Assembly: GCF_900106055.1 (NCBI RefSeq)
Contig: NZ_LT629792.1
Location: 2,366,194 to 2,430,193, forward strand
Source: Schaalia radingae
GTDB taxonomy: Bacteria; Actinomycetota; Actinomycetes; Actinomycetales; Actinomycetaceae
Direction of reading: 5' to 3'
DNA length: 64,000 nucleotides
Part shown: positions 16,870-25,137 of the stretch, one piece after another
Position numbering within the stretch: the first letter of the stretch is position 1
Layout of the letters: every line of letters begins with the position of its first letter
The notes under the pieces: model-generated
Told to the model about the DNA's origin: nothing
Database searches by the model: none
Seen by the model: the letters and a program-made list of their open reading frames with translations, nothing else
Made by a program: the position numbers and the translations under genes

Positions 16870-18532
16870 TCATGGGACGTATTGACTGCTCGATTAGATT
16901 GATCTCCGACTCATCTAGCCCATAACGCGAGTAGAGCTCCTTATCGGAGAAACTATGGTCCCAACTTTGCAGAGGTACATACTTAAACCGGGACTTTGTA
17001 ATGTGTTGAGTCGATGAGCGTAAAGCTACCAAAAAACGTACGAATTTCGTTATGACGTAAGAGAGGCAACTTTCAGCCTCCCTCTGACTTTCAAAAATCC
17101 CAAGTAATATGTATGTTTCCGTCACCACTGCATTCGGCTCAAGTATAGATGTTCGCCCCAGAACCCTCCTAGTTCCAGTTTTATCAGGCTGGCCAGCATG
17201 ATCATGAGATGCGTTTGAGGTGAAAACTTTCCACCTATCCACCGCATCTAATCTCGTTCGTATTTCATTCCTAGAAATCCAATCAATCCCATTGTTCCGC
17301 ACTAGCTTTACTGAATCAGTAGAAGTTATTTCTGAGCGACCTCGAAAATTAGTCGGAAATCCAAAAGGCTTACGTGAACTTACTTGAGTAGCCATTTGCA
17401 AGTTCTCGGGAAGAATTGTTTTCGACTCTTCTAGCGACGTTTTCATTTCGACTGAGTAAATCTTACGCAAAATCGATATTGCCCTACTGTTGCGAATGAA
17501 AATATCGTTTCCCGGTTCGAGCAAAGCGCGCTCAGACACGTCTTCATCGCCGTGTACATGGGTCGTGACACTCGTAATCCCGTTATGATTCTGCGCCCAT
17601 AGAAAGTAGCAAATACCGCCTGCTACATCTACATCGGGGAACACATCACGGCTATCCGGAAAGTCATGGAGTGCCACAATTCGGGAATCAGTAAGCATTT
17701 CTTGACGGAAATCATCGAGTCCCTTACCTCCTGAATACCACCGTGCCGGAATAATCATGCTTAGATATCTAGGATCAAGTTTCTTTGCTTGATCGATGAA
17801 TAAATGATAAATTGGCTTAGCGCTAACTCCGTAACCCCCATCACTGAGCTGGTAGGGAGGGTTACCGATTACAACATCAAAATGCATTTGTTCTCCAAAC
17901 ATCTCGTTCATACGAGACTTAATATCATCTGTGTGGATGAGGGCGTACGCGTGCGATTCCATATCATTACCGCGCGCATAGTCATCCTCACCCGCACCGC
18001 AGTAAACACAGTGTCGGTGCGTATAGATGGTCTGGTCACCGCCGGTAAGTGGGTCGAGGCGAACTTCCTTACTCCCCCCTACCCATGTATGTTCGGTGCG
18101 TTCGAACCAGATGTTTCCCCAGTCATTCTCAAAAGCCTTACAAATGGAGTGTTTACCGTTAGCCCACTTTGAACAATAAACACTGCGGCGTGCAAGCAAC
18201 GCGGTAAGATTCGTGATCCCGATACCGAATACTTGGCGCGTCAAAATATGGTCTACACGCTGTTGCAGGTCGGGAATTCTCATGACAAGACCGCTTACAA
18301 GCCGACGGGTGATCTCACGGAGAAATACACCAGACTTAGTGAAAGGATCCAAAAACGTGACTTTTGGATTCTGCCACAGATTCTCGCCGTCGTGATCTTT
18401 CGCCCACGCGTCCGCTACTCGATCAAGCATCTGATTGGCAATATCCGGAGGGGTAAAAACTTCGTCGTTGGAAAGGTTTGCAACGCACGTCAGTACATCA
18501 GGGTTATGATTGACCAAATCCGTTATCGTCAT
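16859..18532 (-). CDS. DNA adenine methyltransferase subunit (Eco57I/N6-type)
   Basis: A 557-residue protein, second gene of the operon. It has an N-terminal EVFTPPDIANQMLDRV segment, a motif I-like LDPFTKSGVFL (about 61-71), and the catalytic NPPY at 224-227 (VVIGNPPYQLSDGGYG), the hallmark of N6-adenine methylation. Four cysteines in two pairs (C120/C131 and C175/C178, the latter CVYC) between the two motifs may bind zinc. The C-terminal half is probably target recognition. It overlaps the upstream gene by 4 bp (ATGA). With the helicase/nuclease it forms the modification arm of the system. AT-rich codon use suggests transfer. Confidence 0.82.
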   Translation of the reverse strand: MTITDLVNHNPDVLTCVANLSNDEVFTPPDIANQMLDRVADAWAKDHDGENLWQNPKVTFLDPFTKSGVFLREITRRLVSGLVMRIPDLQQRVDHILTRQVFGIGITNLTALLARRSVYCSKWANGKHSICKAFENDWGNIWFERTEHTWVGGSKEVRLDPLTGGDQTIYTHRHCVYCGAGEDDYARGNDMESHAYALIHTDDIKSRMNEMFGEQMHFDVVIGNPPYQLSDGGYGVSAKPIYHLFIDQAKKLDPRYLSMIIPARWYSGGKGLDDFRQEMLTDSRIVALHDFPDSRDVFPDVDVAGGICYFLWAQNHNGITSVTTHVHGDEDVSERALLEPGNDIFIRNSRAISILRKIYSVEMKTSLEESKTILPENLQMATQVSSRKPFGFPTNFRGRSEITSTDSVKLVRNNGIDWISRNEIRTRLDAVDRWKVFTSNASHDHAGQPDKTGTRRVLGRTSILEPNAVVTETYILLGIFESQREAESCLSYVITKFVRFLVALRSSTQHITKSRFKYVPLQSWDHSFSDKELYSRYGLDESEINLIEQSIRPMNGK

Positions 18533-19176
18533 AACACATCTCCCATTTCGGCCATTTCACGAACGGTCATGGGTTTATAACTGGTTACCGGTTGAAAAAC
18601 GTCGTCCTCTTTAAATTCCCCAAAAAGCGCCACGTTGTATGCACTTCTCTTAGTTAGTTTGTCATATTTAAAATCACGCCTCTGGAACTTACCTCTGCCG
18701 AGGTATCCCCATTCAGAAAACGTCAACGACCCACCTGTAGGAGTCTTCATTGTCAGCGCGTCGGCCTGAACTATGTTTGCGGTGAGTACGACATCAGCAG
18801 CCTGAATCCACTGTTCGGCATCCTCTACGCCAATAAAAGCCTGAAAAATCTCACAAAGGACCCGCCGGCACACGCGCACATTGTCCTCCAATAGCTCGAT
18901 TCCGTAGATGCACATGAGAGCAAGCAAGGCATAATGACGGCGTTCGAATTCGTTTTTTCCATAATTCTGTTGGACTGTCGTTAATTTGCGCTGAAGCACT
19001 TGCTTCAAGAAGTTACCCTCGCCGCATGCAGGCTCAAGAAACCGTGAATCGATGCGTTCGGACTCGCCTTTAACGAGATCTAGCATGGCGTTGACGATAT
19101 GTGCCGGAGTGAAAACCTCACCGTGGTCCGTTACCCGTTCCTTAGACTTGACGAATATTTCCTTCTGATCCACCAA
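18529..19176 (-). CDS. Small methyltransferase-like subunit lacking NPPY
   Basis: About 215 residues, first gene of the operon. It opens with HGEVFTPAHIVNAMLDLV and a clear SAM-binding motif I (FLEPACGEGNFLKQVL), then a possible motif III (IVQADAL). No NPPY is present where the catalytic motif would fall, so on its own it may be inactive as a methylase. It could be an accessory subunit of the second protein, or the result of an old split. AAGGAG at 19187-19192 favours a TTG start at 19176 (or GTG at 19173) over a GTG at 19185, which is too close. No promoter was assigned. Confidence 0.75.
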   Translation of the reverse strand: MVDQKEIFVKSKERVTDHGEVFTPAHIVNAMLDLVKGESERIDSRFLEPACGEGNFLKQVLQRKLTTVQQNYGKNEFERRHYALLALMCIYGIELLEDNVRVCRRVLCEIFQAFIGVEDAEQWIQAADVVLTANIVQADALTMKTPTGGSLTFSEWGYLGRGKFQRRDFKYDKLTKRSAYNVALFGEFKEDDVFQPVTSYKPMTVREMAEMGDVL

Positions 19177-19185
19177 AAACCCCAC

Positions 19186-19524
19186 TCCTTATCCCAAAAT
19201 CAGGCTTGTTCCAGAGCCGACATAGCTCTCGATAAGCCCAACTCAGATCATCGATTACTTGGATGAACCGTCCATTCAACTCTAGGTCAGGTCAAACGCA
19301 CAAAACTTGTGATAACACACTCCGCATGCATCTCGAGACCGGTCTTAGATATTATCCTCAGAATACCGCCTCAAGAAAACAAACTACGCTCCTACAAGAG
19401 GCACTTCTCTGACTAGGCATCGTTTGCGGCACCTTTAGTGGGTTGATACTCAACGGTACTAAGAAGTCACGGCTTGGTGCATGCACGTAAGCACGCCATG
19501 ACCAGTGAATCCCAGGAGATTCAG
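19186..19524. other. Gene-free stretch upstream of the restriction operon
   Basis: About 340 bp without a convincing coding frame on either strand. It is AT-richer than the core chromosome. It should contain the promoter of the restriction operon, but no -35/-10 pair with good spacing was found. No repeat, tRNA or terminator was recognised. Confidence 0.4.
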
Positions 19525-19917
19525 TTATCCGCGGGATCTTCTGTATCCTTGCCTAATGCGGGCGCCGTGAGTGGCGACATCTAGGAATGCTAGCGCAAGC
19601 TGAGAAAGCAGAGCTGTTGTTGGACCGATCTTGGCGAGCTGCTTCGAATTCGACTGCTGCGATGCTGAATTAATCACAGTAGCAGGAGCAGTTCTCTGCC
19701 CCGGCCTGCTCTCTCCATCGGCTCGATTGCCTCGGATCGAGCGAGTGCTCCTGACGGGTCGATTGAGCCCGCCGGATCCGTCACGTCCAAGGGACCGATT
19801 GGCTTCTCTACTGCGTTGAACTTGGCGATGTCTCGCATCAGGGATGCCATAGTCCTTCACAGCTCCAATCGAGAAGTCAACGAGTTTCGTCAACGTATGT
19901 CCTTCCACACTGGCCAT
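19525..19917 (-). CDS. Hypothetical protein, 130 residues, uncertain
   Basis: An ATG frame with no recognised family. The N-terminal part (HTLTKLVDFSIGAVKDYGIP) and C-terminal part (AKIGPTTALLSQLALAFLDVA) look protein-like and mildly amphipathic, while the middle is Arg/Ser/Gly-rich and low in complexity. It lies between the restriction operon and the HEPN-like genes, on the same strand. It may be a real accessory gene, a remnant, or chance. Confidence 0.25.
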   Translation of the reverse strand: MASVEGHTLTKLVDFSIGAVKDYGIPDARHRQVQRSREANRSLGRDGSGGLNRPVRSTRSIRGNRADGESRPGQRTAPATVINSASQQSNSKQLAKIGPTTALLSQLALAFLDVATHGARIRQGYRRSRG

Positions 19918-20160
19918 CTGCTTGAGCCGATACTTTCCCGCGGATAAGTAAATTACGCGGTTCGAGCTATGTGCACCAGCCAGCGTCTAGATCATCGTGT
20001 TCTTAGCCGTGTCTCCCTCACCCACAGCCGAGTCCTCTTTCCCAAAGCAGTGAGTATCTGACGCGTAATATCGGCCAGCTCCGCCTACGTCTTTGGCACC
20101 GCATCAGTCCGATCTCTGTTTGCCAGGATCTCTGCCTAGATTAGGAGCTCAGTTTTTCCA

Positions 20161-20633
20161 TCAACGCGATAGAGATCGAACTTCGCACGTCCAGCTTCTT
20201 ATCTCTGTCGCCCTCAACTGTTCAACCAGCAATTCCTTCGGGAGCAAGCGACAGGTCAAGTAATAGTGCTGCATCATTTGATGATAACCGTCCGCGTCAT
20301 ATGCGTGGGCGATGTGTCGGTTGCCGTCCGCTTCGTTCAATACCGCATCAGCTAGGACTGCTCCGGTTTTCGCTTTATTAACGTCGTTGCTCCAATACAC
20401 GAGGCCGGCAATGTGCTTTGTCAATGCTGCCATGCTCAAATCAACCTCAGTACTCCCGTCCGGACTTAATAACGGAGTCCTCAACTTTCGTGCGTGGCGC
20501 AACCGCCCAGCAGAACGACAATCGCGTGATCTCGATCTGCCGCTGGTTCGGTATCCGCCGAATGACCGCGTGGACTCATATCAAGAGCCTCGGTAACAGC
20601 CACCAAGTCACTCCACTGGAACTTCCTCGGCAT
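20161..20633 (-). CDS. Hypothetical protein, probably one gene with a frameshift
   Basis: An ATG at 20633 opens a frame (MPRKFQWSDLVAVTEALDMS) that stops at 20481. A second frame from about 20502 (LRHARKLRTPLLSPDGSTEV, then MAALTKHIAGLVYWSNDVN) continues to 20161. Both parts look like protein sequence, and the reading shift falls around 20500, so a single gene of ~155 codons with a one-base error is likely. No family is recognised. It follows the HEPN-like gene by about 35 bp on the same strand. Confidence 0.35.
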
Positions 20634-20667
20634 TGGCCTACGTTGCATCGTCCTCACATTCGACGCA

Positions 20668-22664
20668 TTATTCACCCAGAGCCGAGCTCTTAGCAGCCAC
20701 CTGTTCCTCCGCAGACAAACAGAAGTCATCGTTCATCTTGATTACGAGAGCGATTATGAGCTTTAGGACGGTGATGTAGGTCTGAAAGTGGGCACCTTCA
20801 CCATCGCCATTCACTTGTGATCCGTGAAGGTATTTGTTGCGCAGCTCAGGCCCGTTACTGAACTCAACCTTATTGAGCATAAAGTTGAAGTAGGCAGCTT
20901 CGGCTTCCGTCAGCAGGGACGAGCGACGGGTCACCCACCCACGCTTTTCCATTGAATCCGCTTCTGCACGACCATTCTCCGAGAGGTGGAAGTAACTCAC
21001 TGCCTCACTGGTGAACAGTGAATGAAGGATGCAAAACTGCTGCGGTTTCGCGATTGTCACCTGTGCCTCCGTATCCTGCAGGATACCTAGCTTGATAAGC
21101 TGATCAACCATACTCCGTTGATATTCATCAAAATCGCCATATCTGACCTCGTTCTTGAGTAGAAGTTCCGCGGCGCTTGTTCCTCTCAAGTCATCGCTGA
21201 TGCACGTTAGCCTCGACTGGTCAGAAAAAAGCGCGTGGAGGATTCCTGTGATTTCTTGTTCATGTGTCGAGTAGATGTACTTTCCGTCTAGGAGGCTGGG
21301 TACCCGCTTGTATGCTATTGGGTCTGAACTGATGGAGAGCAAGTCGGGGTCGATTTCACCATTGTTAACAAACTGACGGAATTGGTTCAAAACACTCTCC
21401 ATTTCGACGAAAAGGTGCCTAGTCCTTTCCAGAAAGGAACTTCCGGGCGTGGAGCGGGTGAACGAGAAGTTCATGGCGCCGAACTCGTCCACAAGATAGG
21501 TTCTAAAGAACCAGATGATAACATCTTCCAAGTCGATTCCCTTGTCTTCTAGGAAATGCTGGTAGAGCCTTGTCTGCAGGAAGGACGCCATTTCGGCGAC
21601 TCGGAACGCCACACCTACCGGGTACTCGCTCTTCCCAGGCACACCCACGAAGCTTTCAAGGGCCCCGAGCTGCGAAGTGTCGAAGGGAAGCTCAGTATTA
21701 CTTCGCGATTGGCGAACTCGAAGAGGTACTGGAAGTTATTGAGGACACTCGGGTAGTCGAGGGTTTCTTCCAACCAGCGACTGCTGTAACTAAATTGAGC
21801 GACTGTCCCATCAGAGTTGTCCAACTTGGACACCACTGGTTCGTCTTGGGTATCGGAGAGACACATCTCAACACCGAACCTGATGCCTGCCGTCTCCTCA
21901 AAGAGCTTTTGCGTCATCTCGGCATTGCGGCGCTTCGCTTTCAACTTCAGCTTGGCGTCAATCCCGGTCGCCACCATACCCTGGGATGAAGCGGTCTCGA
22001 TCAACCTCACGTAGTTAGGGTTAGCCTCGGGACTGTCAAGGTATCTCTCCAGCAAATCGTGCACATCGCTAGTCGTCAGATTCGCAGGCAGGTGGATATC
22101 ATCACGCGTGTTCTTCTCCAGATACTTGCGCACCACATGCTCTGCGTTCTGCGGCGATGCGAGCAGCCTTTCACGCATCTCCAGCTGGTAAGCAACCACG
22201 AGCTTCTCGCATGCAAGCATCTGACCAATGCGGACGCCCGCAGTATCAAGTACAGACAACATGATGGTTGGGTTGCACCGCTCGTACGCTCTGTTCCGGC
22301 CAAGTAGTTCGAGTAGGTCCGCGTGGTAGTCATAGTTGATGTCAGTAACGATGGCTTCACAGTTGGACTCGTTGACTCTAGAGAAGAACCGTGCCACCGC
22401 GCTGCGCATCCTTGGAACTAGGCTCTCAGCATGGGCGCGTTGTTCGGCCGTGTAAGTCTGGGGTAGAAAACCCTTCTCTATGTACGGCTGGACGTTGTGG
22501 AGCTCGATCGCGTCCACGGTCGTGGTCAGCGTGTCAGCATTCTCAAATTTCTCGATGAGCTCAGCCACGCGCGGCATGTACATCCAGGTCGCTAAATCCT
22601 GTGCGCCGTAGAACTTCACTCGTCGGAGGGTACCTTCGCCCATCAGTTGCCCCCAATCATACAA
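20668..22664 (-). CDS. Large protein with C-terminal HEPN-like RNase motif (frameshift in middle)
   Basis: Two abutting frames belong to one ~665-residue protein. The first (22664 to ~21640) reads to ILSFPSTLRSSGPL. The second takes over with VGVPGKSEYPVGVAFRVAEM and ends at 20668. The shift lies near 21640. The C-terminal region carries LRNKYLHGS, which fits the Rx4H motif of HEPN ribonucleases (R-NKYL-H), followed by a hydrophobic helix (YITVLKLIIALVIKMND). The rest is mostly helical in appearance and has no recognised domain. The gene sits in a restriction/HEPN cluster, so an abortive-infection role is a reasonable inference. Whether the frameshift is real or a sequencing error is open. 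Confidence 0.55.
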
Positions 22665-22830
22665 TCAAGCCACGGGTTTGTACCTCGGCTGGCCGAAGCG
22701 TGGTTCCTTGGCCAATCTCATTGTAGAGATCACCCCGGACACTAAACCCGCCGAGCAGCTCAGTACGACACACCAGCGCGCCACGCCTCCTGGAAGTCGA
22801 GAGACGCCGCTGAAGACGCCTGTCAGAGCA

Positions 22831-24123
22831 TCAAGCCCCGACTCGCCCCTGATCTAGTCGCTGCGTGACGAGCTCCTCTGAGACGCCAAGCGCGGCAGCG
22901 AGCCAGCAGCGGATCAGGATTAGGCCCTCCCGCGTCCGTACCCAGGCTTCTCGTCCTTCCGTCAGATCGTTGTCAGCGTGTTTGACTCCTTTGTAGGCCT
23001 CGTTGAAAGCCTTGCACCAGGAATCACGGCTGCCGCCCTCGCCAACAACAGCGTCGGGTTCGTATCCCAGGAAGTCGAAGATGTTCTTGAGCAGCGCTTC
23101 ATACGTTCCCGATACTTTCTTGTCGGGATTGGCTTTTTCGGCGATCGCGTAGCCCAATGCTTCGAGCGCCACGGCAACGTGAACAAGCTGCGACTCCACC
23201 GGAAGGGTGCGATGGAACAGGGCACTCATGGCGATCCAGGTCGGTCGAGACCAGTACGAGTACTCATTTAGCCACTTCGCAACAAGATCCGCGTTGGCCT
23301 CGTCAAGGAAGAAAAGCGGGTTATCATCGTCGGTCAACTGGCGGTCGGGATCGACGGTCCGACCGAAAGACGGTTGGTATGCGTCTCGCCAGAAACGACG
23401 CTCATCTGTCGGCGGCAGTTCCTGGTCGTCTTCCCTCATCACCGAGATCAGCCGCGATCCGCAAGGCTTGCCGTATACCAGGCACATGAGGTCTTGCATC
23501 ATCCGATGCGTCTGCTGGTGCGTCTGCCAACTTTCAAGCTCAGTGCTAAGGGTTCGCACCAGCAGAGCGGTAGGGATCGTGAAGACGCCGTCCTTCGGCA
23601 TGGGGTTGAAACGGAACGAAGTGCACAGTTGCAGATCGAGCGGGCCTCCCAGAGACAACGAATCCAAGTTCTTTGCCACAATCGAAACACCCTCGATGTC
23701 CTTTCCCTCCTCGCCCAGCATCAGTTGCGTTGTTACTGGAACCAGCTTCGCCCACTTGGCCAATCCGTCGATCTCCGAGGTCATCCCATTGACCCCTACA
23801 TAATCGACTCCGTTTGCACCGGAGTGGATCGCGCGCCTGTAGCGAAGGCGCTCCAGAGAGTGCCCAAGAGACGACGCAGACGCACCCACGGTGTAGCCCT
23901 CGGCAAGAGTGAGCCATCCATCGCCATCCCGCAGAATGAGCGGGTCCGGGATTTGCCGACTGTCGTCATTCAGGCGGAGAGCCTCAACTAAATCCAGGGT
24001 TCGTGGCCATCTCACGAGCACACCCTTGGTGTCGAACTCAGCAACAACTACCTCGTCGGATCCCTCAGCGCCCGACCGCGTGTGCGCGATCCTCACGACA
24101 CCAGGTTCCAGCTTCGTCGCCAT
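22831..24123 (-). CDS. ApeA-like protein with C-terminal HEPN-like domain
   Basis: About 430 residues from the ATG at 24123, chosen for the GAGG just upstream. The N-terminal half looks beta-rich (VVVAEFDTKGVLVRWPRTLD) and contains a VNGMTSEIDGLAKWAKLVP segment, similar to the EGL-W pattern of ApeA N-terminal domains. The C-terminal ~120 residues (LVHVAVALEALGYAIAEK, then FNEAYKGVKHADNDLTEG and LILIRCWLAAALGVSEEL) have HEPN topology. The expected Arg of Rx4-6H is replaced, since the motif reads YKGVKHAD. ApeA proteins act in anti-phage defence by RNA cleavage. The assignment rests on pattern recognition only. It begins the minus-strand HEPN pair. Confidence 0.5.
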   Translation of the reverse strand: MATKLEPGVVRIAHTRSGAEGSDEVVVAEFDTKGVLVRWPRTLDLVEALRLNDDSRQIPDPLILRDGDGWLTLAEGYTVGASASSLGHSLERLRYRRAIHSGANGVDYVGVNGMTSEIDGLAKWAKLVPVTTQLMLGEEGKDIEGVSIVAKNLDSLSLGGPLDLQLCTSFRFNPMPKDGVFTIPTALLVRTLSTELESWQTHQQTHRMMQDLMCLVYGKPCGSRLISVMREDDQELPPTDERRFWRDAYQPSFGRTVDPDRQLTDDDNPLFFLDEANADLVAKWLNEYSYWSRPTWIAMSALFHRTLPVESQLVHVAVALEALGYAIAEKANPDKKVSGTYEALLKNIFDFLGYEPDAVVGEGGSRDSWCKAFNEAYKGVKHADNDLTEGREAWVRTREGLILIRCWLAAALGVSEELVTQRLDQGRVGA

Positions 24124-24329
24124 TTGCCTCACCGCCGATTTTCCGTTGGATGCCGTCCTGCAGGCACAGCGCGGCTACCGGAACAATTCTCTCTGATGCC
24201 GGAGCCACTGTCACGAACTTCATGGGCTGCTGTGAAGTCGTACCTCGTCGTCCACGCTTCACATGTGCATCGCCCCGAGTTCCTGCGCGGCTTTCGCATG
24301 TGACATCGGGCGTGGAGCTACCACACAGA

Positions 24330-24371
24330 TTGCAAAGCACGCTTGACAGTTTTTGCAAAGCTTACTAGTCT
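24330..24371 (+). promoter_or_regulatory. Promoter of XRE/membrane pair with TTGCAAAGC repeats
   Basis: A good sigma-70-type promoter: TTGACA at 24343-24348, 17-nt spacer, TAGTCT at 24366-24371. Two direct copies of TTGCAAAGC lie at 24330-24338 and 24354-24362. The second is part of TTTGCAAA, a small palindrome inside the spacer. Binding there by the downstream XRE protein would give autorepression. Confidence 0.65.
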
Positions 24372-24408
24372 TTTTTGTGTCGGAATGCTTCACAGTGACA
24401 GGAGCAAG

Positions 24409-24618
24409 ATGCGAACACAGATCCCGAAACTACGCAAAGAACGCAAGCTTTCACAGGAAGACCTTGCTCTGGCAGTCGGCGTCACACGGCAAACAATCAC
24501 CTCAATTGAAACCGGTAAATACGTGGCGTCCCTGCCGCTGGCATACAAAATCGCCCACTACTTCGGCCTCACAATCGAGAACGTTTTCGACTTCACAGAC
24601 CTGGAGAAAACAACATGA
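24409..24618 (+). CDS. XRE-family (Cro/cI-type) small regulator
   Basis: A 69-residue DNA-binding protein, essentially one helix-turn-helix: IPKLRKERKLSQEDLALAVGVTRQTITSIETGKYVASLPLAYKIAHYFGLTIENVF. The ATG at 24409 is chosen because AGGAG lies 5 nt upstream and the upstream codons fall in the promoter. Its stop overlaps the next start by 4 bp. This type of tiny repressor is often paired with a small membrane protein and controls the pair. Confidence 0.88.
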   Translation: MRTQIPKLRKERKLSQEDLALAVGVTRQTITSIETGKYVASLPLAYKIAHYFGLTIENVFDFTDLEKTT

Positions 24619-25061
24619 ACGAACTCGAACAATACCGCACAGAACTCAAGAAGCGCCACAGCCTGGCTCTGATCTTTGTCATCGCCGGCCTCGCATTGAG
24701 TTTCTTCGGAAACTTAATACTGCGCGCAAACATCCCGGATGCACCGATCGTCAACATCATCACCGCAGCAGGAATTGTTTTCGAACTCATCTGCGTCGGC
24801 TACATGAGTTTCAACCTCAGCAAAATGCGCAATGACAGTACCTTGAGGCAAGCCTATATCCGTGAAACTGATGAGCGTGAAGCCGCCATTCGCGCTCATT
24901 CAGGCAGACCCATTGTCACCGTGCTGTCGATGACACTCGTCGGCGCGTCATTCATCGTCGGCGCCTTCAGTATCCCGGCATTCATCGCTCTTCAATGCGC
25001 GGCCGCATTCCAACTTATCGTTGCATTCGTCCTTACCGGATACTGGAGTCGCAAACTCTGA
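24615..25061 (+). CDS. Small four-helix membrane protein paired with XRE regulator
   Basis: A 148-residue protein with four membrane helices: residues ~16-36, ~44-66, then a cytoplasmic stretch with YIRETDEREAAIRAHSGR, then ~95-115 and ~121-145. The ETDERE motif between helix pairs is typical of DUF2178-like partners of XRE regulators. The ATGA overlap with the regulator shows translational coupling. The role is unknown. A stress or immunity function for the membrane is a guess by context. It converges with the surface-protein remnant. Confidence 0.75.
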   Translation: MNELEQYRTELKKRHSLALIFVIAGLALSFFGNLILRANIPDAPIVNIITAAGIVFELICVGYMSFNLSKMRNDSTLRQAYIRETDEREAAIRAHSGRPIVTVLSMTLVGASFIVGAFSIPAFIALQCAAAFQLIVAFVLTGYWSRKL

Positions 25062-25137
25062 GCTGGTGCGTCAGACAACAGGGCCGGCGTCACACACCCC
25101 TTCGCCTTCAGCATACTACCCAGTATTGAGCTGGTGA

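Noticed and set aside
19186..19524. Promoter hexamers of the restriction operon
   Set aside because: TTGACC and TTGAAT candidates exist, but none has a credible -10 at 16-18 nt.
24309..24322. att repeat of the tRNA-Ala 3' end
   Set aside because: Only about 9 bp (GTGGAGCTA) match; this is expected by chance and no integrase is present.
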